Shown in pieces: positions 54,332 through 63,531 of a stretch of DNA of 64,000 nucleotides (within the stretch, counting starts at the first letter, position 1; each line of letters begins with the position of its first letter). Under the pieces are notes generated by a model that was not told the origin of the DNA, searched no databases, and saw only the letters and a list, made by a program, of their open reading frames with translations. This DNA is from Chryseobacterium sp. MA9 (GTDB lineage Bacteria > Bacteroidota > Bacteroidia > Flavobacteriales > Weeksellaceae). Position numbers and translations under genes: made by a program. Location of the stretch: contig NZ_CP075170.1 in NCBI RefSeq assembly GCF_024399315.1, positions 2,170,001-2,234,000 on the forward strand, written 5' to 3'.

Positions 54332-54351
54332 TCAAAAAATTCTTGAATTTT

Positions 54352-54448
54352 ACCTCGGGGAAGAAGAGTTAAGATTTGAAAAGACATAGCGCTTTTCTTC
54401 GAAATAAAAAATTATTTCCAGTAATACCCAGTGGGCTTGCCCCGAGGT
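54352..54448. repeat. 97-bp element bounded by 9-bp inverted repeats
   Basis: ACCTCGGGG (54352-54360) and CCCCGAGGT (54440-54448) are exact reverse complements, and the match goes on as AAG/CTT after a one-base bulge. The inside has no ORF. It may be a MITE-like relic or a large hairpin between precursor 3 and the peptidase gene. No clear target duplication is seen. Confidence 0.5.
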
Positions 54449-54466
54449 TGTTTATCCTAATATCAA

Positions 54467-56662
54467 ATGAAAATATATATATTTATTTTTCTTTCACTAT
54501 CCTTAGGTGCGCAAAAAACAAATTTAGCCCCTTCTGTATCTGCTACTGATCATTATTTTGGCACTAAAATCATTGATGATTACAGAAATCTAGAAAATTT
54601 AAAGGACTCTGCAACCGCTCAATGGATGAAATCGCAGACAGATTACGCCAATTTTTTGATTAATAAAATCCCTAATAGAGATTATTACCTTAAAAAACGC
54701 TTAGAATTTGACAAAAGGCAGGGGTATTCAGTATCTGATTTAGAAATAACTGATAATGATAAATATTTTTATCTGAAAAAAAGTTCTGAAGAGAGAACTG
54801 CAAAAGTTTACTATCGAAATGGTTTTAACGGGACGGAACAGTTACTGTATGATCCTGATAGTTTCATATCCTCTTTTAAAGATTCTTCAGGTAAATCTAA
54901 ACATCAATTTTTAGTCAATCTATTAAGTCCCAGTTGGGACGGAAGCAGATTGGCTATCTCATTGACTGAAGATGGCAAAGAAATCTCTCAAGTTATTGTA
55001 ATAGATGTTGAGAATAAATATGTTCACCCAGAAGTCGTAACTAATACCAATCCTTCCAGCATTGGAGGTATTAAATGGTTACAGGATAATTCGGGTTTTT
55101 TTTATGTTTATTATCCTGTAATTGACAGTAATTCTAAAGATTATGTAAAAAATGTTCAGACAATCTTATATAGAATAGGTGAAGATCCAAAAAAGCTGAA
55201 TAATGTATTTTCCAGATCTAATAATCCTAATCTAAATATAGAGGAAAATACATACCCGGCTATTATGGCATTTAATGCCGATGACAAGTATTATGTAGGA
55301 AATTTGGTAGATTCAGAAGACTTTAGGAGAACATTTATTATCAGTAAGCAAGACTTATTAAATGGTAAAAAAAATTGGAAACCTTTATATACGAAAGAAG
55401 ATAAAATACCATCTATGCGGTTAGCTGGAGATGATATCTATTTTTTATCCGGCTATAATAATACTTTGAATTACAAACTCTGTAAGACCAGCGCTAAGAA
55501 TCCAAATTTCAAAAATCCGCAAGTATTGGTGCCTGAAATGGCAGATGAAGTGATTACAGGATATGCTGTAACGAAAGATGGAATATATTATACAAGAACA
55601 AAAAACGGGGTAGAAGCAAAATTATATTTGTACAAAGATGGCAAAGAACACAATATAAAAACCCCATTTGTATCCGGAAATATATATCTGGAAGCGAAAG
55701 GCAAAGATTTTTCGGATATATGGATTAGCTGTTCAGGCTGGGCAAATGATGAGCAGAGATTTAAATATAACCTGCGAAAGAGTGAATTTACCCCAGAAAA
55801 TATTGCGCCGATCATTGATTATCCAGAATTCAAAGATATTGTAGTTGAGGAAATTACGGTAAAGTCTCATGATGGCGTAGAAGTTCCATTATCTTTAATT
55901 TACAATAAAAACATTAAAAAGAATGGGGAGATTCCAATTCTTATGAATGGTTATGGTGCGTACGCAGAATCATATTCTCCATACTTTTCTATTAGTTACC
56001 TATTGTGGGCAAATCAAGGAGGAATTGTTGCTGTTCCGCACGTAAGAGGTGGTGGAGAAAAAGGAGAACAATGGCATATTGATGGACAAAAATCTAAAAA
56101 ATCAAATTCGTGGAAAGACTTGATTGCCTGTACTGAATACTTAATTAATAAAAATTATACATCCCCAAAGAAAGTAGCCATCCTAGGAGGAAGCGCAGGC
56201 GGAATATTAATGGGAAGAGCAATGACCGAAAGGCCAGACCTTTTCGGTGCGGTAATTATAGAATCAGGAGTTCTAAATACTTTGAGAAACGAGTTTGGAG
56301 GCGTAGGAAAATCTGCGGCTCAAGAATATGGTAATCTAAATAATTCTGCTGATTTTAAAGGGCTATTGGAAATGGATGCTTACCATCATATTAAAAAAGG
56401 AGTAAAATATCCCGCAACTCTAATCACATCCGGAATCAACGATCCCAGAGTGTCTCCTTGGATACCTGCAAAATTTGTCGCCAAATTATTAGCGAATAAT
56501 TCTTCCAACAATCCTATTTTATTGAAAATAGATTATGCCGGAGGCCACGGAGGCGATATACCAACAGCACAGCGATACGCTAATATTGGAGATATTTTTG
56601 CGTTCGCACTGTGGCAGTTAGGAGTATCAGATTATCAGCCAATCGGAGATATTACTAAATAA
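54467..56662 (+). CDS. Secreted prolyl oligopeptidase family serine peptidase (S9A)
   Basis: 731 residues with a short signal peptide (MKIYIFIFLSLSLGAQ). An N-terminal beta-propeller (about 60-450) covers a C-terminal alpha/beta hydrolase. There the nucleophile Ser is in LGGSAGGILMGRA, the Asp in SGINDPRVSPW and the His in YAGGHGGDIP. VPHVRGGGEKGEQWHIDGQK is the usual oligopeptidase motif. It cuts short peptides after Pro. Within this locus it might trim or destroy the exported peptides; precursor 3 has two prolines (PQQPIKI). It ends at hairpin 56708-56740. Confidence 0.9.
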   Translation: MKIYIFIFLSLSLGAQKTNLAPSVSATDHYFGTKIIDDYRNLENLKDSATAQWMKSQTDYANFLINKIPNRDYYLKKRLEFDKRQGYSVSDLEITDNDKYFYLKKSSEERTAKVYYRNGFNGTEQLLYDPDSFISSFKDSSGKSKHQFLVNLLSPSWDGSRLAISLTEDGKEISQVIVIDVENKYVHPEVVTNTNPSSIGGIKWLQDNSGFFYVYYPVIDSNSKDYVKNVQTILYRIGEDPKKLNNVFSRSNNPNLNIEENTYPAIMAFNADDKYYVGNLVDSEDFRRTFIISKQDLLNGKKNWKPLYTKEDKIPSMRLAGDDIYFLSGYNNTLNYKLCKTSAKNPNFKNPQVLVPEMADEVITGYAVTKDGIYYTRTKNGVEAKLYLYKDGKEHNIKTPFVSGNIYLEAKGKDFSDIWISCSGWANDEQRFKYNLRKSEFTPENIAPIIDYPEFKDIVVEEITVKSHDGVEVPLSLIYNKNIKKNGEIPILMNGYGAYAESYSPYFSISYLLWANQGGIVAVPHVRGGGEKGEQWHIDGQKSKKSNSWKDLIACTEYLINKNYTSPKKVAILGGSAGGILMGRAMTERPDLFGAVIIESGVLNTLRNEFGGVGKSAAQEYGNLNNSADFKGLLEMDAYHHIKKGVKYPATLITSGINDPRVSPWIPAKFVAKLLANNSSNNPILLKIDYAGGHGGDIPTAQRYANIGDIFAFALWQLGVSDYQPIGDITK

Positions 56663-56707
56663 AGCGTATTTCTCTATAGGAAAGCTTGATAAAAACGCTA
56701 AAAAAAG

Positions 56708-56740
56708 AAAAACCCCATAAACAATGTTTATGGGGTTTTT
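56708..56740. terminator. Bidirectional terminator between oligopeptidase and dnaK
   Basis: AAAAACCCCATAAAC and GTTTATGGGGTTTTT form a perfect 15-bp stem with an AAT loop. Confidence 0.85.
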
Positions 56741-56771
56741 CTATATGTTATTAATTGTTCTGAATCAACAA

Positions 56772-58670
56772 TTATTTTACTTCTTCGAAGTCTGCATCCT
56801 GTACATCTTCAGCACCAGCGTTTCCACCAGCGTTCTGAGCTCCTGCACCTGCATCAGCACCCGGCTGTTGACCAGCTGCATATAATTCTTCAGAAGCTGC
56901 CATCCATGCTGCGTCTAAAGCTTCAGTTTTAGCTTTTACATCATCAACATTTTTAGCTTCAAAAGCTGTTTTTAATTCTGTGTGAGCTGCTTCGATTGCT
57001 GCTTTTTTGTCAGCAGAAAGTTTTTCACCGAATTCTTTCAATTGTTTTTCAGTCTGGAAGATCAATCCGTCAGCTTTGTTGAAGATTTCAACTTCTTCTT
57101 TTCTCTTAGCATCTGCTGCAGAGTTTTCCTGAGCTTCTTTCTTCATTCTTTCGATTTCTTCGTCAGAAAGACCTGAAGATGCCTGAATTTTGATAGACTG
57201 CTCTTTACCAGTTCCTTTATCTTTAGCAGATACACTTAGGATACCGTTAGCATCAATATCGAATGTTACTTCAATTTGAGGAACTCCTCTTGGTGCTGGT
57301 GGAATATCCTGAAGATCGAATCTACCGATTTCTTTGTTATCGTTGAACATAGATCTTTCACCCTGTCCTACTCTGATGCTTACAGCCGGCTGGTTGTCAG
57401 AAGCTGTAGAGAATACTTCAGATTTTTTAGTTGGGATCGTAGTATTCGCTTCAATTAATTTTGTGAATACAGAACCCATTGTTTCGATACCTAAAGAAAG
57501 TGGAGTAACGTCAAGTAGCAATACGTCTTTTACATCACCTGTCAATACACCTCCCTGGATAGCTGCACCAATAGCTACAACCTCATCCGGGTTCACTCCT
57601 TTAGATGGTTTTTTACCGAAGAATTTTTCTACTTCCTCCTGGATGATCGGGATTCTTGTAGAACCACCTACCAAGATTACTTCGTCAATATCAGAAGTTG
57701 ACAGACCAGCATCTTTTAATGCTTTAGCAACAGGCTCCATAGATCTTCTTACAAGATCAGCAGATAATTGCTCGAATTTAGCTTTTGTTAAAGTCTTCAC
57801 TAAGTGTTTTGGACCTGTAGCAGTAGCTGTGATATAAGGTAAGTTGATCTCAGTCTGAGGAGAAGAAGATAATTCAATTTTAGCTTTTTCAGCTGCTTCT
57901 TTCAATCTTTGTAATGCAATTGCATCGGATTTTAATTCAACACCTTCTTCAGCTTTGAACTCATCAGCCATCCAGTTGATGATCACATCATCAAAGTCAT
58001 CACCTCCTAAGTGAGTATCACCATTTGTAGATAATACTTCGAATACACCATCTCCTAAATCAAGGATAGAGATATCGAAAGTACCACCACCAAGGTCATA
58101 TACTGCGATTTTCTGATCTTTATGGTTTTTATCAAGACCGTAAGCTAACGCTGCAGCTGTAGGTTCGTTGATAATTCTTTCTACTTTAAGACCTGCGATT
58201 TCACCAGCTTCTTTGGTAGCTTGTCTCTGTGCATCGTTGAAGTATGCAGGAACAGTGATTACCGCTCTTGTTACTTCCTGTCCAAGATAATCTTCAGCAG
58301 TTTTCTTCATTTTCTGAAGTGTCATTGCAGAAATTTCCTGTGGTGTATATTCTCTATCGTCGATTTTTACTTTTACAGTATCGTTTGGTCCGGCAACCAC
58401 TTTATAAGGTACTCTTGTGATTTCAGAAGCATCATCTTTAAAGTGTGTTCCGATAAATCTTTTGATAGAGTAAACAGTTTTTGTTGGATTCGTTACAGCC
58501 TGTCTTTTTGCAGGATCACCTACTTTTCTTTCTCCGTCTTCTGTAAAAGCTACGATAGAAGGAGTAGTTCTTTTACCTTCTGCGTTAGGAATAACAACAG
58601 GGTCTTTTCCCTCCATTACAGCAACACAAGAGTTGGTTGTTCCTAAGTCAATTCCAATTATTTTACTCAT
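56772..58670 (-). CDS. dnaK: Chaperone DnaK (Hsp70)
   Basis: 632 residues. The N-terminal ATPase part begins [18 protein letters not shown], with [16 protein letters not shown] and [11 protein letters not shown]. The substrate-binding domain follows from about 385 ([16 protein letters not shown]), then a helical lid and a Gly/Ala/Asp-rich tail ending [12 protein letters not shown], the usual EEVK/D end for DnaJ or GrpE contact. The length is normal. No grpE or dnaJ is adjacent, so the gene is monocistronic here. Confidence 0.97.
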   Translation of the reverse strand: MSKIIGIDLGTTNSCVAVMEGKDPVVIPNAEGKRTTPSIVAFTEDGERKVGDPAKRQAVTNPTKTVYSIKRFIGTHFKDDASEITRVPYKVVAGPNDTVKVKIDDREYTPQEISAMTLQKMKKTAEDYLGQEVTRAVITVPAYFNDAQRQATKEAGEIAGLKVERIINEPTAAALAYGLDKNHKDQKIAVYDLGGGTFDISILDLGDGVFEVLSTNGDTHLGGDDFDDVIINWMADEFKAEEGVELKSDAIALQRLKEAAEKAKIELSSSPQTEINLPYITATATGPKHLVKTLTKAKFEQLSADLVRRSMEPVAKALKDAGLSTSDIDEVILVGGSTRIPIIQEEVEKFFGKKPSKGVNPDEVVAIGAAIQGGVLTGDVKDVLLLDVTPLSLGIETMGSVFTKLIEANTTIPTKKSEVFSTASDNQPAVSIRVGQGERSMFNDNKEIGRFDLQDIPPAPRGVPQIEVTFDIDANGILSVSAKDKGTGKEQSIKIQASSGLSDEEIERMKKEAQENSAADAKRKEEVEIFNKADGLIFQTEKQLKEFGEKLSADKKAAIEAAHTELKTAFEAKNVDDVKAKTEALDAAWMAASEELYAAGQQPGADAGAGAQNAGGNAGAEDVQDADFEEVK

Positions 58671-58772
58671 AATATTTTATATTTTTTTCTATTTTTAATT
58701 TAATTTACACTCTCAATTTCTCAATATCTGTACCATTCAAAGAAATATGACAAAATGACACAATAAAAATAA

Positions 58773-58796
58773 AAACCCCGATAAAATCGAGGCTTT
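58773..58796 (-). terminator. Terminator of the metalloprotease gene
   Basis: CCCCGAT and ATCGAGG pair with one mismatch, flanked by A and T runs, 28 bp past the stop. Confidence 0.55.
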
Positions 58797-58823
58797 GTAT
58801 AATTTAATATGGAAATATTTTCA

Positions 58824-60062
58824 TTATTTTTTGATAAACTTCATTGATTTTACGAAGTCTTTGCCATTATAAGTTCTTACATAATAAACACCACTGACAA
58901 AATTTTTCACATCAATTTTATCTGTCTCATTTTTAATAAATGCTTTTTTTACAAGTCTTCCTTCAGCGTTGAAAATCTCCACTTCATTAATAGGTGCCAA
59001 TGGAGAAGCAATGGAAATATACTGTGTAGTAGGATTAGGGAAAAGATTAATAGAGTTTACTTTTTCCACTTCATTTACTGATAAGAAAGCACAAGCATTG
59101 GAATTAAGTAGGCTCGCTCTCGGACCAGCCATAGTATTGATCTTGATTGTTTTCTGATCATTAGTAAAAAATGCCATTTCTGTATCTGTCACATAATCCA
59201 TAAAATTCATGAACATGGCACCGTTTGCAGTAGGATTACACATAAAACCGTTATCTGGAAAAACATTACCCCCATAATGGGCATCATTAATAGCAGGAGT
59301 ATCTGCACAGCCATCATCATTATCCGGTGTTCCACATGCACTGCCATCTTCTCCCCATGGGTGAAGCAATCCGAAATAATGTCCTATTTCATGCGTTGCA
59401 GTTCGTCCTCCATTATAAGGAGACACAGCAGCTCCTGTAGTTCCGAAGTATTTATAGCCAATGGCAAGTCCGTCCTCCGGAAATCCTGCTGCATCAGGCA
59501 GGTAAGCCCAGCCCAAATAAGGATTAGGCATATCCCCTACCCATATATTTAGATATTTAGTAGGATCCCAGGCTGTAAGGCCAGTTGATAAATAATATTG
59601 GTTAGCAAAATCAAAATTTGAAGCCACTGATTTTCTTTCTATTCCTGTAGTAGAAGCTCCTGTAGGCGTTTTTGTTGCCATACAGAATGTCAGCTCCATA
59701 TCTGCAGCATAAGGTTTGAAGACATCAGGAACTACAGAACTAAAATTAGGATTCAATTTTCTGAAATCATTATTTAAAATAGCAATCTGTGATGCAATCT
59801 GAGCATCGGAAATATTCTGCGCAGCACTTCCATAAAGAACATGCACTACAACAGGAATCGTAATCACAGTCTGACCATTTTTAGCCATTGTATTAGCAGC
59901 AGCATTTTTACTGGTTAAATAATTTCGTAAATCTTCTTTTTTTGCCAAAGCCTGTGGATTCCTTGCATAAAATTCCTTCATTTTCAAATCAGTAGCACAT
60001 TCTCTCTGACCAAATACATTAGCCATCAGAAAGCCGGCTGTCAATAATAAAACTTTTTTCAT
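58824..60062 (-). CDS. M43-type zinc metalloprotease with T9SS sorting domain
   Basis: 412 residues from ATG 60062 (MKKVLLLTAGFLMANVFGQ, signal peptide). The zinc site is HEIGHYFGLLH with His224, His228 and His234, Glu225 as the catalytic base, and the Met-turn MNFMDYV. These match pappalysin-like family M43. The end INLFPNPTTQYISIA to the C-terminal YNGKDFVKSMKFIKK is a type A sorting domain, so the protein leaves by the type IX system. It is probably a secreted protease for nutrition or virulence. The open frame begins at 60086 but the MKK start gives the signal peptide. Confidence 0.92.
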   Translation of the reverse strand: MKKVLLLTAGFLMANVFGQRECATDLKMKEFYARNPQALAKKEDLRNYLTSKNAAANTMAKNGQTVITIPVVVHVLYGSAAQNISDAQIASQIAILNNDFRKLNPNFSSVVPDVFKPYAADMELTFCMATKTPTGASTTGIERKSVASNFDFANQYYLSTGLTAWDPTKYLNIWVGDMPNPYLGWAYLPDAAGFPEDGLAIGYKYFGTTGAAVSPYNGGRTATHEIGHYFGLLHPWGEDGSACGTPDNDDGCADTPAINDAHYGGNVFPDNGFMCNPTANGAMFMNFMDYVTDTEMAFFTNDQKTIKINTMAGPRASLLNSNACAFLSVNEVEKVNSINLFPNPTTQYISIASPLAPINEVEIFNAEGRLVKKAFIKNETDKIDVKNFVSGVYYVRTYNGKDFVKSMKFIKK

Positions 60063-60304
60063 ATAAATATTATAAGCAGTCGGCAAATATAACTATTCCT
60101 GCAACAAGATCATGGAATAAATGAGTAATTTACAGTAAAACTATTGTAACTCTAAATTTAATTAAATCAATTGATTACCAAATTCCTTGTTATCAGCAAA
60201 GCAATTTAATTCACCATCCTTTAAAAATTAATCAAAGTTTAATCTAAGAAATAGAGGCAGAATCTTCGCGAATTATTATTTTTGATAAAATATACACATT
60301 TAGA

Positions 60305-62377
60305 ATGTCATTACACTTTAATCCACGAGATATTACATGGCTTGCCTTTAATGAAAGAGTTTTACAGGAGGCTATGGACGAAAAAGTTCCCTTGCATTTA
60401 AGAATACGTTTTCTCGGAATTTTCTCCAACAATTTAGATGAATTTTTCAGAGTACGTGTTGCCGGATTAAAGCGTGCCATGGATTTTAAGGAAAAAGTGA
60501 TTGCTGAGTCTTTCTACCAGCCACCCTCCAAGATCCTTCAGAGAATCAATGAAGTTGTCATGAAACAGCAGCTGAATTTCGATAAAACCTGGAAAAAGAT
60601 CCAAACCGAAATGGTTGATCAGAAAGTTTTCATTAAAAATTCCAAAAACCTGACAGCAGGACAAAAAGAATTTGTCAGACAATATTTTGATGAAGTGGTA
60701 GAATCCAATGTAATTCCTATTCTTCTTCATGAAAATACGCCAATGCCCTATTTAAGAGACAAAAGTCTTTATCTGGGGGTAGCAATGAGAAAAAAAGACT
60801 GGCAGTATTCCAGCAATTATGCTATTATTGAGATTCCTTCTCGTTTTGTAGGGAGATTTGTATTGCTTCCAACAGAAGATCCGGAAGAGAAAAACGTAAT
60901 GCTTCTGGAGGATGTGATCACTTTCAATCTTCCGCACATATTCTCTTATTTCGGATATGATGAATTTTCAGCCAATGCTTTTAAAGTAACAAAAGATGCA
61001 GAGCTGGATCTGGATAATGACATCAAAACCAACTTTGCAGAAAAAATAGAAAAAGGACTCAAAAACAGAAGAAAGGGAAAACCTACCCGTTTCGTTTTTG
61101 ATAAAGATATGGATAAAGCACTGCTGGAACTCCTTATCAGAAAACTGAATTTAACGAAAAAAGACAGCATTATTCCAGGAGGAAAAATTCATAACTTCAA
61201 GCATTTCATGGATTTCCCAGACGTTTTTGAAGCCTATGAAAGACCTGTGGAAAGAAGCTCTTTTACTCATCAGGCATTTGAACACGGTGAAAGGGTGACA
61301 GATGTTATCTTAAAAGAAGATGTGCTTCTTAGTTTTCCTTATCACAAATATAATCCAGTGATTGATCTTCTCCGTGAAGCAGCAATGGATCCGGATGTAA
61401 AATCTATACAGATCACCGCTTACCGTATGGCAAGCAGTTCAAAAATCATCAACGCGCTCATCTATGCTGCCAGAAATGGTAAAGAAGTGACTGTAATGCT
61501 GGAACTTCAGGCAAGGTTTGATGAAGAATCCAATTTGAAATGGAAAGATATGCTTGAACCGGAGGGAATTACAGTTCTGGTGGGAATTCCCAACAAAAAA
61601 GTACATGCTAAACTATGTGTTATCAAAAAGAGAGCACATAATAAAACCATCCAATATGGATTTGTAAGTACCGGAAATTTCAATGAAAAAACGGCAAGAA
61701 TATATGGTGATCATCTGCTCCTTACAGCCGATCGCGGCATCATGGCAGATATCAATAAAGTATTCAATGTACTGAAAAAACCAAAGGATGATTTTATTCC
61801 GATTTTGAAAACTTGTAAAAATTTATTAGTTTGCCCTCAATTTATGCGTGAAAAGATTGTTCACCATATTGATAAAGAAATCGAAGAAGCCAAAGCAGGC
61901 CGAAAAGCAGAGATCATCATCAAGGTAAATTCTATGAGTGACAGACTGCTGATAGAAAAACTATATGATGCAGCCAAAGCAGGTGTGGTAATCAGGCTCA
62001 TCGTAAGAGGAATCTATTGTGCCGTAAACCAAAAAGAATTTAAAGAAAAAATAAAAGCCATAAGTATTGTAGACGAATACCTGGAGCACGCCAGAGTAAT
62101 GTATTTCTACAATAAAGGAACAGAAGACATATACATTTCTTCCGCTGACTGGATGACTAGAAACCTGGATTACAGGATTGAAGCCGCCGCTAAAATCACT
62201 GATAAAAACCTTAAGAAAGAATTAAAAGATATTCTTGACATTCAGCTTAGGGATAATGTAAAAGCCAGAATTCTGGATAAAAAACTCAGCAATGAATACA
62301 TAAGAAATGATAAAAAAGAATGCCGTTCCCAAATAGAAACCTATAAATATTTAAAAGCTAAAACAAGCAAAAAATGA
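60305..62377 (+). CDS. ppk1: Polyphosphate kinase 1
   Basis: 690 residues. It opens with FNPRDITWLAFNERVLQEA and NNLDEFFRVRVAGLK. The catalytic phospho-His is His434 in PNKKVHAKLCVIKK. The later stretches STGNFNEKTARIYGDHLLLTAD and ADWMTRNLDYRIEAA line the ATP site. It makes polyphosphate from ATP reversibly. It overlaps the exopolyphosphatase gene by ATGA, so synthesis and breakdown are translated together. Confidence 0.96.
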   Translation: MSLHFNPRDITWLAFNERVLQEAMDEKVPLHLRIRFLGIFSNNLDEFFRVRVAGLKRAMDFKEKVIAESFYQPPSKILQRINEVVMKQQLNFDKTWKKIQTEMVDQKVFIKNSKNLTAGQKEFVRQYFDEVVESNVIPILLHENTPMPYLRDKSLYLGVAMRKKDWQYSSNYAIIEIPSRFVGRFVLLPTEDPEEKNVMLLEDVITFNLPHIFSYFGYDEFSANAFKVTKDAELDLDNDIKTNFAEKIEKGLKNRRKGKPTRFVFDKDMDKALLELLIRKLNLTKKDSIIPGGKIHNFKHFMDFPDVFEAYERPVERSSFTHQAFEHGERVTDVILKEDVLLSFPYHKYNPVIDLLREAAMDPDVKSIQITAYRMASSSKIINALIYAARNGKEVTVMLELQARFDEESNLKWKDMLEPEGITVLVGIPNKKVHAKLCVIKKRAHNKTIQYGFVSTGNFNEKTARIYGDHLLLTADRGIMADINKVFNVLKKPKDDFIPILKTCKNLLVCPQFMREKIVHHIDKEIEEAKAGRKAEIIIKVNSMSDRLLIEKLYDAAKAGVVIRLIVRGIYCAVNQKEFKEKIKAISIVDEYLEHARVMYFYNKGTEDIYISSADWMTRNLDYRIEAAAKITDKNLKKELKDILDIQLRDNVKARILDKKLSNEYIRNDKKECRSQIETYKYLKAKTSKK

Positions 62378-63258
62378 AGATAGCAGCGATAGACATAGGG
62401 AGTAATGCAGCCCGCCTTCTTATCAATGAAGTTAAGATTAATAACAGAAAACCTGAATTCATCAAACTCAATCTTCTCAGAATTCCTCTGAGACTGGGAA
62501 TGGATGTTTTTACCATCGGAAAAATAGGTCCCGAAAGAGAAAAAATGGTCATTGATTCCATGAAAATCTTCAGTGACCTGATGAAAATATATAAAGTGGA
62601 TCATTACAGAGCCTGTGCTACCAGCGCTATGCGTGATGCTGCCAATGGTAATGAAATTATCAGCCTCGTAAAAGAAACATCTGGAATCAACATCGAAATC
62701 ATTTCCGGTGATGAAGAAGCTACCCTGGTCTATGAAAATCATGTTGCAGAAGGTCTTGATAAAGAATTCGCCTACTTATACATCGACGTTGGTGGAGGTT
62801 CTACAGAACTTACCTTCTATGAAAACGGTAAAATGGTTTACGAAAAATCATTCAATATCGGAACGATTCGTCTTCTCAACAACCTGGTTACGATGGATAA
62901 CTGGAAAGAGATGAAGGACGAGATCAATAAAAATATCGTCAGTAAAAAACCAATTGTAGCCATTGGATCAGGAGGAAACATCAACAAAGTGTTCTCCATG
63001 AGCAAAACCAAAGACGGAAAACCAATGTCTTTATCTCACCTGAAAAAGGTCTATAAAGAATTCAATGAGTTGTCTGTGGAAGAAAGGATGACCAATTACA
63101 ACCTTAGAGAAGACCGTGCCGATGTATTGGTACATGCCCTGAGTATCTTCAACAATGTGATGTCATGGTCTGATATCAACAGGATTTTTGTCCCTAAAAT
63201 ATCTGTGGCAGACGGATTGATCCATAATATTTACAGTCAGTTACAGCACAAAAAGTAA
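62374..63258 (+). CDS. ppx: Exopolyphosphatase / Ppx-GppA phosphatase
   Basis: 294 residues. The actin-like ATPase fold begins IAAIDIGSNAARLLI. CATSAMRDAANG and DVGGGSTELTFYENG (phosphate-binding loops) follow. The C-terminal HD-like extension of the larger E. coli Ppx is absent, as in many Bacteroidota. It removes phosphate from polyphosphate or pppGpp. It overlaps ppk1 by 4 bp. Confidence 0.92.
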   Translation: MKIAAIDIGSNAARLLINEVKINNRKPEFIKLNLLRIPLRLGMDVFTIGKIGPEREKMVIDSMKIFSDLMKIYKVDHYRACATSAMRDAANGNEIISLVKETSGINIEIISGDEEATLVYENHVAEGLDKEFAYLYIDVGGGSTELTFYENGKMVYEKSFNIGTIRLLNNLVTMDNWKEMKDEINKNIVSKKPIVAIGSGGNINKVFSMSKTKDGKPMSLSHLKKVYKEFNELSVEERMTNYNLREDRADVLVHALSIFNNVMSWSDINRIFVPKISVADGLIHNIYSQLQHKK

Positions 63259-63278
63259 CAACAAATAACAATTTTGTA

Positions 63279-63305
63279 AGCCAGCCATTGAGCTGGTTTT
63301 ATTTT
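63279..63305 (+). terminator. Terminator of ppk1-ppx
   Basis: CCAGC (63281-63285) pairs with GCTGG (63292-63296), followed by TTTTATTTTT. Confidence 0.65.
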
Positions 63306-63336
63306 TGGAAGCTGTTTTCAGCTTTCCGCTGTATTT

Positions 63337-63440
63337 TGTCATTGCGAGGAACAACGTGATGAAGCAAACTCTATTTTGGCTAAAGCCAGTGGAAGATTAA
63401 TGTATTGTCAGACAGACTAAAGCCCTATTGAATTTTAACA
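63337..63440. repeat. Interspersed repeat-like spacer
   Basis: The spacer has GTCATTGCGAGGAACAACG, then TTTGGCTAAAGCCAGTGG and GACTAAAGCCC. The first is a motif I recall between genes of many bacteria; the others contain the small palindrome GGCTAAAGCC. The number of copies cannot be seen here. Confidence 0.5.
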
Positions 63441-63531
63441 ACAGTCTCTTTTTACTTTTTAATAAAAACTTTTCCAAATTTTAAAGTAAAACCTCATCCC
63501 CATTCGTCATACCAATATCAATAGCAAAGCA

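Noticed and set aside
57334..57837. Long plus-strand ORFs opposite dnaK (57334-57837, 58221-58646)
   Set aside because: They mirror the codon bias of dnaK; no start site or family features.
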